Assembly (NCBI RefSeq): GCF_003123725.1
Contig: NZ_QETA01000001.1
Coordinates: forward strand, 806,001-870,000
Source of the DNA: Corticimicrobacter populi
Lineage (GTDB): Bacteria; Pseudomonadota; Gammaproteobacteria; Burkholderiales; Burkholderiaceae_B
DNA: 64,000 bases
Reading direction: 5' to 3'
Under the pieces are notes generated by a model, which made no database searches, was not told the DNA's origin, and saw only the letters and a list, made by a program, of their open reading frames with translations. Shown here piece after piece: positions 8,028-16,849 of the stretch. Numbering within the stretch: position 1 is the first letter of the stretch; every line of letters starts with the position of its first letter. Both the position numbers and the translations under genes were made by a program.

Positions 8028-10484
8028 ATGTCAGCGAACCAGAACCAGACTCCGGAACTGACCACCTTGCCGCTGCTGCCGCTGCGCGACGTGGTGGTGT
8101 TTCCGCACATGGTCATCCCGCTGTTCGTGGGACGCCCGCGCTCCATCCGCGCACTCGAGGCGGCCATGGAATCGGGCAAGAGCATCATGCTGGCCGCCCA
8201 GAAGTCCGCCACCAAGGATGACCCGACTCCCGAGGATGTCTACGAAATCGGCTGCATCGCCAGCATCCTGCAGATGCTCAAACTGCCCGACGGCACCGTC
8301 AAGGTTCTGGTCGAAGGCAGCCAGCGTGCCCGTGTGCGCAGCATCGACAATGCCGAAGACTATTTCCGCTGCGTGGTCGAGCCGGTCGAGGTCGATAGCG
8401 AGCCTCAGGCCGAGATCGAGGCCCTGCGCCGAACCGTGCTGGCTCAGTTCGACCAGTACGTCAAGCTCAACAAGAAGATCCCGGCCGAAGTCCTGACCTC
8501 GCTGACGGGCATCGACGAACCCGGCCGTCTGGCCGACACCATCGCTGCGCACCTGCCGCTCAAGCTCGAGCGCAAGCAGGCCATTCTCGAGATCGTGCCG
8601 GTAACCGAGCGCCTTGAGGCCCTGCTGTCGCAACTCGAAACCGAGATCGACATCATGCAGGTCGAAAAGCGCATTCGCGGTCGCGTCAAGAAGCAGATGG
8701 AGAAGAGCCAGCGCGATTACTACCTCAACGAGCAGGTCAAGGCCATCCAGAAGGAACTGGGCGAAGGCGAGGAGGGTGCCGATCTCGAGGAACTCGAGAA
8801 AAAGATCGCTGCCGCGCAGATGCCCAAGGAAGCCCGCAAGAAGGCCGATGCCGAGCTCAAGAAGCTCAAGCTGATGTCGCCCATGTCGGCCGAGGCCACC
8901 GTGGTGCGCAACTACATCGACACGCTGATCGACCTGCCGTGGCGCAAGAAGAGCCGCGTCAACAATTCCATCGGCAACGCCCAGACAGTGCTCGATTCCG
9001 ACCATTACGGTCTGGAAAAGGTCAAGGAACGCATTACCGAATACCTGGCCGTGCAGCAGCGCGTGGACAAGGTCAAGGCTCCCATTCTGTGCCTGGTCGG
9101 CCCTCCGGGCGTGGGCAAGACCTCGCTGGGTCAGTCGATTGCCAAGGCCACCAACCGCAAGTTCGTGCGCATGGCCCTGGGTGGCGTGCGCGACGAGGCC
9201 GAGATCCGTGGCCATCGCCGCACCTACATCGGTTCCATGCCGGGCAAGATCCTGCAGAACATGAGCAAGGTCGGCGTGCGCAATCCGCTGTTCCTGCTCG
9301 ACGAGATCGACAAGCTGGGCATGGATTTCCGTGGCGATCCCGCTTCGGCGCTGCTCGAAGTGCTGGATCCGGAACAGAACCACACGTTCCAGGATCATTA
9401 TGTCGAGGTCGATTTCGACCTGTCCGACGTGATGTTCGTGGCGACCAGCAACACGCTCAACATCCCGCCGGCATTGCTGGACCGGATGGAAGTCATTCGC
9501 CTGTCGGGTTACACCGAGGACGAGAAGATCAATATCGCCCGCCAGCATCTGTTGCCCAAGCTGCTCAAGAACAACGGCGTGCGTGAGGATGAGCTGACAA
9601 TCGAGGACAGCGCACTGCGCGATATCGTGCAGTACTACACTCGCGAGGCGGGTGTGCGTGCGCTTGAACGTGAAGTCGGCAAGGTCTGCCGCAAGGTCGT
9701 CAAGGAATTGCTCCTGCTGCAGGAAGAAAGCAAGGGCAAGGACAAGCCGGCGGCGGCTCGCGTGGTCGTATCGGCCGAGAACCTCGAAAAGTATCTGGGC
9801 GTGCGTCGCTACACCTTCGGCATGGCCGAAAAGGAAAACCAGGTTGGCCAGGTTACCGGTCTGGCCTGGACGGAAGTCGGCGGTGACCTGCTCACCATCG
9901 AGGTTGCCGACATGCCCGGCAAGGGCGTGATCCAGCGGACCGGTTCGCTCGGCGACGTGATGAAGGAATCGGTTGAAGCAGCCCGCACCGTGGTGCGTTC
10001 GCGCGCCAAGCGGCTGGGCCTGGCTTCCACGCTGTTCGACAAGCGCGACATGCACGTGCACGTTCCGGAAGGAGCCACGCCCAAGGATGGCCCGTCTGCG
10101 GGTATCGCCATCACCACGGCCATCGTGTCGGCGCTGTCGGGCATCCCGGTGCGTGCCGATGTGGCCATGACGGGCGAAATCACGTTGCGTGGCGAAGTGC
10201 TGGCCATCGGCGGACTCAAGGAAAAGCTCCTGGCGGCCCATCGCGGCAGCATCAAGAAGGTGCTGATCCCCGAAGAGAACGTCAAGGATCTGGCCGAGAT
10301 CCCGGACAACGTCAAGAATTGCCTGGAAATCGTGCCGGTCAAGTGGATCGACCAGGTGCTGGAGCAGGCGCTTGAGCGTATGCCCGAGCCCCTGAGCGAC
10401 GAGGCCGAGGCGGCTGCGGTGGCCGCCGCTGCCGAAGCTGCGCGCGCTGCGTCCAGCGAAGCCGGCAACGCAATCAAGCACTGA
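8028..10484 (+). CDS. lon: Lon ATP-dependent serine protease (LonA)
   Basis: An 818-aa protein with the full LonA layout: N-terminal substrate-binding domain starting at [13 protein letters not shown], a coiled-coil hinge (about 190-270), an AAA+ module with Walker A GPPGVGKT (near residue 360) and a C-terminal protease domain. The catalytic Ser is in KDGPSAG at residue 690, and the Lys is in GLKEKL about 43 residues on. A ribosome site AAGGAA precedes the ATG by about eight bases. The last 35 residues are an Ala/Glu-rich tail. Lon degrades misfolded and regulatory proteins. The 124-base gap after the clpX terminator should carry its promoter, but no clear heat-shock promoter is visible. Confidence 0.97.
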   Translation: MSANQNQTPELTTLPLLPLRDVVVFPHMVIPLFVGRPRSIRALEAAMESGKSIMLAAQKSATKDDPTPEDVYEIGCIASILQMLKLPDGTVKVLVEGSQRARVRSIDNAEDYFRCVVEPVEVDSEPQAEIEALRRTVLAQFDQYVKLNKKIPAEVLTSLTGIDEPGRLADTIAAHLPLKLERKQAILEIVPVTERLEALLSQLETEIDIMQVEKRIRGRVKKQMEKSQRDYYLNEQVKAIQKELGEGEEGADLEELEKKIAAAQMPKEARKKADAELKKLKLMSPMSAEATVVRNYIDTLIDLPWRKKSRVNNSIGNAQTVLDSDHYGLEKVKERITEYLAVQQRVDKVKAPILCLVGPPGVGKTSLGQSIAKATNRKFVRMALGGVRDEAEIRGHRRTYIGSMPGKILQNMSKVGVRNPLFLLDEIDKLGMDFRGDPASALLEVLDPEQNHTFQDHYVEVDFDLSDVMFVATSNTLNIPPALLDRMEVIRLSGYTEDEKINIARQHLLPKLLKNNGVREDELTIEDSALRDIVQYYTREAGVRALEREVGKVCRKVVKELLLLQEESKGKDKPAAARVVVSAENLEKYLGVRRYTFGMAEKENQVGQVTGLAWTEVGGDLLTIEVADMPGKGVIQRTGSLGDVMKESVEAARTVVRSRAKRLGLASTLFDKRDMHVHVPEGATPKDGPSAGIAITTAIVSALSGIPVRADVAMTGEITLRGEVLAIGGLKEKLLAAHRGSIKKVLIPEENVKDLAEIPDNVKNCLEIVPVKWIDQVLEQALERMPEPLSDEAEAAAVAAAAEAARAASSEAGNAIKH

Positions 10485-10489
10485 ACGCC

Positions 10490-11011
10490 ATGATCCGCGA
10501 CATCGTCAGGATGGGCGAGCCGGTGCTGCTGCAGCAGGCTCGCCCGGTCGAGGTGTTCGACAGCCCCGACTGGCGGGCACTGGTGCGCGACATGTTCGAC
10601 ACCATGCGCTCGGCAGGCGGGGTGGGTCTGGCCGCACCGCAGATCGGCATCAGCCTGCAACTGATGGTCTATGGTTTCGAGCGCAGCGAACGCTATCCGG
10701 ATGCGCCGGCAGTGCCGCTGTCGGTGCTGTGCAACCCCGTGATCACGCCGCTGTCAGAAGACATCGAAGAAGACTGGGAGGGCTGCCTGTCCATTCCCGG
10801 CCTGCGCGGCAAGGTGCCGCGTTTCGCGCACATTCATTACCAGGGTAGGGATGCCGAGGGGCGCGTCATCGAAGGCGAGGCACATGGCTTTCATGCACGG
10901 GTGATCCAGCATGAGCACGATCACCTGATTGGCCGCCTGTATCCATCCCGTATCCGCGATTTCGATCATTTCGGCTTTACCGACGTACTCTTTCCCGACC
11001 GACGCGACTGA
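10490..11011 (+). CDS. def: Peptide deformylase, second-copy type
   Basis: A 173-aa metalloenzyme that removes N-formyl from nascent proteins. The three family motifs are present: GVGLAAPQ (motif 1, near residue 44), EGCLS (motif 2, near residue 97) and QHEHDH (motif 3, near residue 139), supplying the Cys and two His metal ligands. The gene is linked to lon (5-base gap) rather than to fmt, so it is probably an additional deformylase beside a canonical def-fmt copy elsewhere; that is inference. The C-terminus is shorter and acidic/aromatic compared with the E. coli enzyme. Confidence 0.92.
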   Translation: MIRDIVRMGEPVLLQQARPVEVFDSPDWRALVRDMFDTMRSAGGVGLAAPQIGISLQLMVYGFERSERYPDAPAVPLSVLCNPVITPLSEDIEEDWEGCLSIPGLRGKVPRFAHIHYQGRDAEGRVIEGEAHGFHARVIQHEHDHLIGRLYPSRIRDFDHFGFTDVLFPDRRD

Positions 11012-11023
11012 AGGATTTTTACC

Positions 11024-12298
11024 ATGCGCAGCATGAGCAGAATGGTGCGGGCTCTGCTGCCCGCCGTATTGGCGGTGGCCTCTGCCCCCGCCTGGGCCGA
11101 CGACATGGATACGGCTGCCTGCCTGCAGCAATTGCGGCCCCAGGCTGTGGCCAACGGTGTTTCCCTGGCGGATTTTGATCGCTATACACAAGGGGCCACG
11201 CTGCTGGCCTCGACAGTCAGTTCGGCCCGGCGCCAGCCTGAAGGGCGTGAAGCCTGGTGGGATTATCTGGCCAAGACGGTCGATGACGAGCGTATCGCCG
11301 ATGGTCGTGCCGTGCTGCAACGTCCCGACCTGACGCAGCCGCTGCAGGATATCGGCCAGCGTTATGCCGTCGATCCGGCTGCGCTGGTGGCGATTTTCGG
11401 TATCGAGAGCAATTATGGTCGGCAGATGGGCCGTACCAAGGTGCTGGATGCCTGGCTGACCCGGGCGTGCACCGAGCGCAATCCGCTCTGGAAAAAGAAC
11501 GTCTATGCCTCCATCCGGCTGTTGCGCGATGGCATCGTGCCCGAGGAGGGCTTTGTCGGCTCCTGGAGCGGGGCATTCGGCATGACTCAGTTCATCCCGA
11601 CCTCGTTCTATGAGTTGGCAGCCGATGGCGATGGTGACGGCCATATCGATCTCTACAATTCGTTTGCCGACGCGCTGGCCTCCAGCGCCAGTCATCTGCG
11701 CAAGCGGGGTGTACGCTGGGCGCACAACGTGCCACCGGTGATCGAGGTGAGCCTGCCGGCTGCGCTGGCACAGACCTTGCCCGAGCGTCCGGATGCCGAA
11801 GTCCTGAACAAGGAATTCCGCACCCTGGCCCAATGGCGCGATGCGGGCGTCACGCAGGCAACCGGTGCCGATCTGCTGCAAAGCGCCTGGCATACGGGAA
11901 GTGAAATCTCGGCCAGTACGCTGGGCGCAGAGCCGGCCAATCTGTTCGCACCGGCTGGCCGCAATGGGCCGGTCTTTCTGACGACGGGCAATTTCAATTC
12001 CATCCTGCACTACAACCAGTCGCGTCGTTATGCGCTGGCGGTCAGCCTGCTGGCCAACAGCCTGCAGGGCCAGCAGGTGCTGGTACACGACTGGCCGACC
12101 GACGATGGCGGCCTGTCGCGTGCCGAGATCCGTCAGTTGCAGCAGTGGCTGCTCGACCGGGGCCACGATGTGGGTACCCCTGACGGTATTCCCGGCCTGA
12201 AGACACGCGAGGCCATCAGTGCAGAACAACAACGTCTGGGATTGCCGGAAGATGGCCGCGCAGGGCGGCGCGTTTACAATGCGCTGGCGCCACAATAA
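11024..12298 (+). CDS. Lytic murein transglycosylase (MltB-type, SLT_2) with C-terminal peptidoglycan-binding domain
   Basis: A 424-aa secreted protein with a signal peptide over about residues 1-25, ending AWA. The catalytic domain contains IFGIESNYG (catalytic Glu near residue 128), and later [13 protein letters not shown] and a [12 protein letters not shown] segment, all typical of family 3 lytic transglycosylases. The last 60 residues ([20 protein letters not shown]) form a PG_binding_1 domain. There is no lipobox, so it is probably soluble in the periplasm, unlike lipoprotein MltB. It cleaves the MurNAc-GlcNAc bond to give anhydro-muropeptides. The exact start among 11024, 11033 and 11042 is uncertain. 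Confidence 0.9.
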   Translation: MRSMSRMVRALLPAVLAVASAPAWADDMDTAACLQQLRPQAVANGVSLADFDRYTQGATLLASTVSSARRQPEGREAWWDYLAKTVDDERIADGRAVLQRPDLTQPLQDIGQRYAVDPAALVAIFGIESNYGRQMGRTKVLDAWLTRACTERNPLWKKNVYASIRLLRDGIVPEEGFVGSWSGAFGMTQFIPTSFYELAADGDGDGHIDLYNSFADALASSASHLRKRGVRWAHNVPPVIEVSLPAALAQTLPERPDAEVLNKEFRTLAQWRDAGVTQATGADLLQSAWHTGSEISASTLGAEPANLFAPAGRNGPVFLTTGNFNSILHYNQSRRYALAVSLLANSLQGQQVLVHDWPTDDGGLSRAEIRQLQQWLLDRGHDVGTPDGIPGLKTREAISAEQQRLGLPEDGRAGRRVYNALAPQ

Positions 12299-12312
12299 CG
12301 GATATCCAAAAC

Positions 12313-13650
12313 ATGACGGAAAGGTTGTACATCGAGTCCCTGGACCTTGAGGCCCGGGGCATCGCCCATCGCGACGGCAAAGTGATCTTCGTCGAGGGCG
12401 CATTGCCCGGCGAGACGGTCGAGGCCAGCATCACCCGCCGCAAACCCTCCTACGAAAACGCCCGCACCGAAGCCGTGCTGCGTGCCTCCTGTATGCGCGC
12501 GGCACCCCGTTGCCCGCACTTCGGCGTCTGTGGTGGCTGCGTGATGCAGCACATGGAGCCCGAGGCCCAGATCGCCATCAAGCAGCGGGCGCTCGAAGAC
12601 GCCTTCTGGCACGTCGGCAAGCTGCGTCCGGCCCAGGTACTGCCGCCCATGCAGGGGCCGGCCTGGGGCTATCGCTATCGTGCCCGGTTTTCGGTGCGCA
12701 ATGTGCCCAAGAAGGGTGGGGTGCTGGTCGGTTTTCACGAGCGCAAAAGCAGCTACGTGGCCGATATGCGTGAATGCCATGTGGTGCCGCCCGCCGTGTC
12801 TGCGCTGCTGATGCCGCTGCGCGCGCTGATCGGCAGCATGTCCACACCGGATCGCCTGCCGCAGATCGAAGTGGCGGTGGGCGATGACGTGATTGCTCTG
12901 GTGCTGCGCCATCTGGAGCCGTTGACCGATACGGATATCGCCAGCCTGCGTGCCTTTGCTGCCGCGCACAAGGTGCAGTGGTGGCTGCAGCCCAAGGGGC
13001 CGGATACCGTGCATCCGCTGGAGCGTGAACATGCTGACAGCCTGAGCTACAGCTTGCCCGAATTCGGCCTGCGCATGCCGTACCGGCCCATTGATTTCAC
13101 GCAGGTCAATTTCGGCATCAATCGGGTGCTGATTTCGCGTGCCCTGGGCCTGCTGGATGTGCAGCCGGAAGATCGGGTACTGGATCTGTTCTGTGGCCTG
13201 GGCAACTTTACCCTGCCGCTGGCCACGCGCGCCCGCGAGGCCGTAGGGGTCGAGGGCAGCGCCACGCTGACAGCACGTGCAGGCGATGCCGCTGCGCGCC
13301 ACGGGCTGGCCGGCAAGACGTCTTTTGCGACGCTCAACCTGTTCGAGATCAATGTGGACTGGCTGCGTGACCTGGGTCACTTCGATCGCATGTTGATCGA
13401 TCCGCCGCGTGAAGGGGCAGAAGCGGTATCGCGTGCTCTGGCGGCGCTTGAGCCGGAAGAGCGGCCCAAGCGGATTGTGTATGTCTCCTGTAATCCCGCG
13501 ACCCTGGCTCGTGATGCTGCCATTCTGGCGCATGAGGGCGGCTATCGCCTGCTCAAGGCGGGAGTCGTGAATATGTTCCCGCATACGGGGCATGTGGAGT
13601 CGATTGCGGTGTTCGAGCCGGGGGGGCACGAAGCGTGTCTTGCCGGTTGA
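12313..13650 (+). CDS. rlmD: 23S rRNA (uracil-1939-C5)-methyltransferase
   Basis: A 445-aa protein with an N-terminal TRAM domain (about 1-60), then a 4Fe-4S cysteine cluster ([10 protein letters not shown] near residue 66, with an earlier Cys). The SAM-binding motif is [10 protein letters not shown] (near residue 293), and the catalytic cysteine is in VYVSCNP (near residue 392). This set is diagnostic of the RumA/RlmD/RlmC group; the length and cluster fit RlmD. It is the last ordinary gene before the accessory region at 13.65 kb and lies 14 bases after the transglycosylase. Confidence 0.93.
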   Translation: MTERLYIESLDLEARGIAHRDGKVIFVEGALPGETVEASITRRKPSYENARTEAVLRASCMRAAPRCPHFGVCGGCVMQHMEPEAQIAIKQRALEDAFWHVGKLRPAQVLPPMQGPAWGYRYRARFSVRNVPKKGGVLVGFHERKSSYVADMRECHVVPPAVSALLMPLRALIGSMSTPDRLPQIEVAVGDDVIALVLRHLEPLTDTDIASLRAFAAAHKVQWWLQPKGPDTVHPLEREHADSLSYSLPEFGLRMPYRPIDFTQVNFGINRVLISRALGLLDVQPEDRVLDLFCGLGNFTLPLATRAREAVGVEGSATLTARAGDAAARHGLAGKTSFATLNLFEINVDWLRDLGHFDRMLIDPPREGAEAVSRALAALEPEERPKRIVYVSCNPATLARDAAILAHEGGYRLLKAGVVNMFPHTGHVESIAVFEPGGHEACLAG

Positions 13651-13723
13651 GGGGGATGAGGCTGTGGTTGAGGTTTCTGAGGCGGCTTAGGCTTTTTGGG
13701 GCTGCTGTTCTCGCTGCTAAGAC

Positions 13724-13924
13724 GCCGAGGGTGGTCAGCCCCTATCCGGTCGCCTGCGCAATGGTCTGGCCCCTGGCGCGGCCAGACTTCCCGGAGATCT
13801 GCGATGCAGGCGGGCGGCGGAAAACTCGGGCTGCGCCCTCAGACAATTCCGCCTTGTTTCCCGCCTGCATCGCAGATCTCCGGCATTGCACAAAGCGACC
13901 GGATAGGGGCTGACCACCCTCGGC
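13724..13924. repeat. Long nested palindrome, about 200 bp
   Basis: The outer arms 13724-13753 and 13895-13924 are exact 30-bp reverse complements. The inner arms 13791-13814 and 13860-13883 are exact 24-bp reverse complements. A small separate hairpin GTCTGGCC...GGCCAGAC lies in the left spacer, and GGCGGAA/TTCCGCC closes the centre. The centre reads like the CTCGGGCTGCGCCCTCAGACA type of interspersed repeat I associate with Burkholderiales intergenic regions (family attribution from memory). It is noncoding as far as can be seen. It sits between rlmD and the tRNA-Lys remnant, so it may mark an insertion hot spot. The rest of 13651-14010 holds nothing else recognisable. Confidence 0.8.
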
Positions 13925-14010
13925 TCATGGCTGCGTTGAGCGTTGGCAGGGAGGGGTTGTTGTGGCGGATGGTTTGTATAAGTGCCCATCAATAGTCATG
14001 GCATGAAAAT

Positions 14011-14067
14011 TGGAGCAGTGGACTTTTAATCCGTTGGTCGAGGGTTCGAGTTCCTCAGGACACACCG
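14011..14067 (+). pseudogene. tRNA-Lys(UUU) 3' fragment
   Basis: The sequence matches the part of bacterial tRNA-Lys from the end of the D arm (GGAGCAGT) through the anticodon loop CTTTTAA (anticodon TTT), variable loop GTTGGTC, T arm GAGGG-TTCGAGT-TCCTC and acceptor 3' strand AGGACAC. It ends ACCG rather than ACCA. No matching 5' acceptor strand or D stem precedes it, so it cannot fold into a whole tRNA. It is best read as the att half left by integration. Confidence 0.75.
14022..14036 (+). other. Left attachment-core candidate (attL)
   Basis: ACTTTTAATCCGTTG, inside the tRNA-Lys anticodon stem-loop. It recurs with one mismatch at 16989-17003. Tyrosine integrases commonly cross over in tRNA anticodon loops. 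Confidence 0.6.
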
Positions 14068-14126
14068 GAATTTCTGTTTTATATCAAAAACTTGCTGATT
14101 CTTCAGCAGGCCTTTTTTCTTTGCGT

Positions 14127-14188
14127 CGGTACAAAAGTTGCGCTGCGGTACAGTTTCGGTACAGTGGCCCTACGCAGACACTGTACCG
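14127..14188. repeat. CGGTACA repeat cluster, left integrase arm-site candidates
   Basis: CGGTACAA at 14127, CGGTACAG at 14146 and 14157 (11 bases apart, one helical turn) and the inverted CTGTACCG at 14181-14188, directly upstream of the integrase start. A matching 11-base-spaced pair is found near the right end. This fits arm-type integrase or excisionase binding sites, and could also repress the integrase promoter. Confidence 0.55.
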
Positions 14189-14195
14189 AAGCACT

Positions 14196-14622
14196 ATGGC
14201 CACCCTTGTAAAAACACCTTCTGGCACATGGAAAGCCGTCATCCGTCGCACCGGCTTTTCCACCACCATCAAGACATTTCGCCTGAAGCGCGATGCGGAA
14301 GACTGGGCGCGGCGCACCGAAGATGAAATGGTGCGTGGCCTGTTCATCCAGCGTGCGCCTGCCGAGCGGCAAACCTTCGCCACCGCCATGGAGCGCTACC
14401 TGGACGAAGTGACGCCCACCAAGCGGCCCATGACGTAGAATGCCGAGCGCAAGCGCTCGACGGCGCTGGTCAACTTCTTTGGCAAGTATTCGCTGGCAGG
14501 GATCACGCCCGATATGGTCGCTACCTTCCGCGACCGGCGCTTGTCGGGTGAAGATCGTTGCGTGGATGGCGTGCCGCAGCCTCGCGCCGCCAACACCGTG
14601 CGTTTGGAGCTGGCACTGATGG
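14196..14622 (+). pseudogene. Tyrosine site-specific integrase, N-terminal remnant
   Basis: ATG at 14196 starts an integrase-like N-terminus (TPSGTWKAVIRR, then an arm-binding domain with KRDAEDWARR). An in-frame TAG at 14436-14438 interrupts it after 80 codons. The same frame then continues without a shift (NAERKRSTALVNFFGKYS, ending RLELALMG) until it is cut by the IS element at about 14622. The whole catalytic domain with the R-H-R-Y residues is missing and does not reappear beyond the IS. There are thus two independent lesions. It lies 130 bases from the tRNA-Lys fragment, the usual place for the integrase of a tRNA-targeting island. Confidence 0.85.
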
Positions 14623-14637
14623 GGGGTTCTACCCCGA

Positions 14638-15453
14638 TTAAACGGACGCCTCTAAAAGATCGGAAAACTGCTGGTCAATCCTGGCAATTCTGCGCCGCAT
14701 ACGCGGATTATGGAAGCATTCAATGTAGTTGAATACATCGGCCCTGGCGACATCCATCGTCCGGTATGTCTTGCGATTGACTCGCTCACGTTTGAGCATG
14801 CCAAAGAATCCTTCGCAGGCCGCGTTGTCGCCACAATGGCCCACAGCACTCATTGAGTAGATCAGCCAATTGCGTACCAGCAACGCCTGATAGTCACCAC
14901 TGCGAAATTGGCTACCTCTATCCGAGTGCAGAATAACTCTGCCAACGCCTTGGCGTTGCCAAATAGCCATCTCCACTGCACGCATCACCATCTGACGATC
15001 CTGGCGGTGATGCATCGACCAGCCAACCACCAATTTGTTGTACAGATCCAGCACGATGCACAAGTAAAGTACGCCCTCTCCGGTTTTGATCTCCGTAATA
15101 TCCGTCACCCATTTGGTCTCTGGCTCTTGCGCACTGAAGTCTCGCGCAAGAATATTCTCGACCTGAGGCATCGGTGTTTCCTGCTTCCCACGCTGCCCCC
15201 GTTTTCTTCTGCGCGGCCAGCCCTGAAGACCATCGCCGGCCATCAAGCGTGCAATGCGATTCTTGCTGGCCGTCTCTCCTCGCTCCACCAGGTCTTCATG
15301 CATGCGAGGAGCCCCTAACGCGCCTTGGCTATCTGCGTGTATCTGACGAATGAGGATGAGCAAGCGCTGGTTTTCCTTCTGGCGCGTGCTGACCGTGCGC
15401 AATAAGCAGTCATAAAAACCACTTGGTGATACCCGCAGCAGACGACACATCAT
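14638..15453 (-). CDS. IS3-family transposase OrfB (DDE integrase core), read as OrfAB by frameshifting
   Basis: The 271-residue open part from an internal ATG begins MMCRLLRVSPSGFYD. It contains an HTH_21-type segment, then the rve core with catalytic Asp in WVTDITEI, Asp in ILHSDRGSQ and Glu in AACEGFFGMLK. The frame extends upstream without stops to the TTTTTTG slippery site near 15540, so the natural product is probably the OrfAB fusion. The stop TAA lies inside the terminal inverted repeat. There is no sign of inactivation. Confidence 0.9.
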   Translation of the reverse strand: MMCRLLRVSPSGFYDCLLRTVSTRQKENQRLLILIRQIHADSQGALGAPRMHEDLVERGETASKNRIARLMAGDGLQGWPRRRKRGQRGKQETPMPQVENILARDFSAQEPETKWVTDITEIKTGEGVLYLCIVLDLYNKLVVGWSMHHRQDRQMVMRAVEMAIWQRQGVGRVILHSDRGSQFRSGDYQALLVRNWLIYSMSAVGHCGDNAACEGFFGMLKRERVNRKTYRTMDVARADVFNYIECFHNPRMRRRIARIDQQFSDLLEASV

Positions 15454-15497
15454 TCGGATGGGAAACTCATGGCGACAACGCTCGATGGCCTGATATC

Positions 15498-15785
15498 TCA
15501 GGACGACTCCCTGGCAAAGAACGTTGCCGCTGCGCGCAAAAAATCCCTCTCCTTCTGAACTCGGGCCAACTCCCGCTTTAGTCGCACTACTTCCTCATCA
15601 CGCGCAGCTCCACTACCAATAAAGGTCTTGGAGGCTTGCGTATCAGCCTCCCGCTTCCAGCGAGAGAGCAAGTCCGAGGCTATACCCAACTCCCGAGCGA
15701 CCTGGGCACAACTGACATCCGACCGGCGCACCTGTTCAACCGCTCCCGCTTTGAATTCGGCACTGTATTTCTTGCGTTTCATCAC
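15498..15785 (-). CDS. IS3-family transposase OrfA (helix-turn-helix protein)
   Basis: A 95-aa protein with an N-terminal basic start (MMKRKKYSAEFKAGAVEQ), the HTH segment CAQVARELGIASDLLSRWKRE, and a C-terminal leucine-zipper-like helix (DEEVVRLKRELARVQKERDFL). It binds the IS ends. Near its 3' end the coding strand has TTTTTTG (in ERDFLRAA), a classic slippery run. A -1 shift there enters the orfB frame, giving the OrfAB fusion that is the active IS3 transposase. Confidence 0.9.
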   Translation of the reverse strand: MMKRKKYSAEFKAGAVEQVRRSDVSCAQVARELGIASDLLSRWKREADTQASKTFIGSGAARDEEVVRLKRELARVQKERDFLRAAATFFARESS

Positions 15786-15849
15786 TCACACTCCTTTGCG
15801 TCCTGTATGACGCGTTTCTGAAGTGTCCGTCTTAACGGGGTAGAACCCC

Positions 15850-16150
15850 AGGCATCGAATCGTCCGTGGCAGCCGTGGCGACAGTTACGACAATGCCCTG
15901 GCTGAAACCATCAACGGGTTGTACAAGGCCGAACTGATTCATCGCCGAGCTCCCTGGAAAACCAGGGCTGCCGTGGAATTGGCAACGTTGGAATGGGTCG
16001 TCTGGTACAACCATCAACGTCTGCTCGGGTCCATCGGGTACATTTCTCCTGTACAGGCGGAAGAGCTCTATCACCGTACCCACTCTGACGCTGAGTCGAT
16101 GAACGCTGTACCTTAACCACACAGCCTCCTCGATTCCCGGAGCAATTCAG
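15850..16150 (+). pseudogene. Fragment of a second IS3-family transposase (OrfB C-terminus) with IS end
   Basis: From about 15875 to the TAA at 16114-16116 the frame encodes a typical IS3 OrfB C-terminus: GDSYDNALAETINGLYK, WVVWYNHQRLL, then PVQAEELYHR. The catalytic Glu lies in LAETIN. The few codons upstream (GIESSV) are in another frame, so a base is missing near 15870 relative to family members. The rest of the gene is absent. The bases after the stop, CTCCTCGATTCCCGGAGCA, look like the terminal repeat of this element, ending near 16150. It is on the opposite strand to the intact IS next to it. Confidence 0.75.
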
Positions 16151-16174
16151 TCCACGGGTCCGTCTATTAGGTAG

Positions 16175-16798
16175 TTAGGTCGCTAAAGAGGGTATATGGA
16201 TCGTCCACAAGAAACAATGCTAAACGCGGGCCTGATTTTTATATATTCGATCTGGCTTCAGGGACAGATGTCAGATCTCGTCATCCTCAAGAAAAATCCG
16301 GAACTGATAGCAGATTTTGTAGCTGACCCAGGCAAAATTCCTGCCGCATATCACGAACTACGAGTCAGCTACTGGGAGCGCCAGTTCGGAGATGTAAAGA
16401 GAGAGTTCTTGGAGGTGTTCTCTGATCAGCTCACAGAACAAGAGCTCAAAGAAATAGACGAGATTTATCACGTTCGAAATATGATCGGCCATGCCCATGT
16501 ATCAGGAGGTCGTGATTACATGCTCTATCGGCCTAGTAATTCCCGCAAGGAGACAGAGATCCTTGCAGCACTCAATATAAAGTCAATTCCTGATCAGGCA
16601 GATCCGATGATCATCATGCTGCCCTTTGGGGAGCCAGAAGTGTTCAAGTCCCTGTCTGAAAAAATAGAACACCTTGATCAAGTTTGTTTTGCAAGGTTAG
16701 CAGCATCGCTTCGGGTGCCGCATGGTCGCATTAGGTAGGTCGCGGCCTAACAATTCATTCAAGCCGAACCCGCTTCGCGGGTCGGCTTAATTCCAGAG
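16175..16798 (+). mobile_element. Solitary integron gene cassette
   Basis: The cassette starts at the cleavage point of a GTTAGGT (16174-16180; GTTRRRY core) and ends at the G of GTTGAAC (16798-16804). It contains one ORF with a 16-base leader and an attC directly after the stop, the standard compact cassette form. No intI, attI or second attC is visible. The left side is abutted by an IS fragment, so the array it came from has been lost. Confidence 0.7.
16196..16738 (+). CDS. Cassette-borne HEPN-like protein (R-x4-H motif), 180 aa
   Basis: A 180-aa protein I cannot assign to a named family. It has a mostly helical prediction, and near residues 98-103 the motif RNMIGH within EIYHVRNMIGHAH. 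This fits the HEPN ribonuclease signature R-x4-6-H with a polar residue after the Arg. HEPN proteins are common RNases in toxin-antitoxin, abortive-infection and phage-defence systems, so an RNA-directed defence or toxin role is a reasonable inference. No antitoxin partner is next to it. The codon and base use is visibly more AT-rich than the flanking chromosome. It is followed within seven bases by an attC, so it moved as an integron cassette. Confidence 0.6.
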   Translation: MDRPQETMLNAGLIFIYSIWLQGQMSDLVILKKNPELIADFVADPGKIPAAYHELRVSYWERQFGDVKREFLEVFSDQLTEQELKEIDEIYHVRNMIGHAHVSGGRDYMLYRPSNSRKETEILAALNIKSIPDQADPMIIMLPFGEPEVFKSLSEKIEHLDQVCFARLAASLRVPHGRIR

Positions 16799-16804
16799 TT
16801 GAAC
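16745..16804 (+). other. attC recombination site (59-base element)
   Basis: A 60-bp site. The R'' core GCCTAAC (16745-16751) and R' core GTTGAAC (16798-16804) fit RYYYAAC and GTTRRRY. Between them AAGCCG (16761-16766) pairs with CGGCTT (16783-16788), and ACCCGC (16768-16773) pairs with GCGGGT (16777-16782) around a TTC loop. A single unpaired A at 16767 resembles the extrahelical base that IntI recognises. The structure could also act as a weak transcription stop, but it has no T tract. Confidence 0.8.
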
Positions 16805-16849
16805 GCCCGCTACTGGCCGTTTGCAGACAGTGTGCCTAGTACGCACCCT

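Larger units (their letters stand above)
14623..15849 (-). mobile_element. IS3-family insertion sequence, apparently intact
   Basis: The element is about 1.23 kb with imperfect terminal inverted repeats: the outer 25 bases at 14623 and at 15849 (reverse complement) match at 22 positions. Each end contains the small palindrome GGGGTTCTACCCC. Two transposase frames on the minus strand have the IS3 orfA/orfB arrangement. I see no short target duplication: the left flank is integrase code and the right flank is a different IS fragment, so a deletion or recombination followed insertion. The exact ends are uncertain by a few bases because of the G run on the left. Confidence 0.85.

Noticed and set aside
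8031-10481. 816-aa open frame antisense to lon
   Set aside because: Lon motifs are complete on the plus strand; the long antisense frame is an expected by-product of high-GC codon bias, and its His/Leu/Asp-rich composition is not protein-like.
13635-13995. Short frames across the palindrome
   Set aside because: They run through both palindrome arms and change with strand; there is no conserved protein character.
14011-14067. Functional tRNA-Lys
   Set aside because: No 5' acceptor strand or D stem can be found, and the 3' end reads ACCG.
15453-15498. IS transposase counted as a pseudogene because orfA and orfB are in different frames
   Set aside because: The -1 slippery heptamer and the open frame through the junction are normal for the IS3 family.
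16745-16804. Rho-independent terminator after the HEPN-like gene
   Set aside because: There is no T tract, and both ends fit the integron core sites; attC explains more of the sequence.
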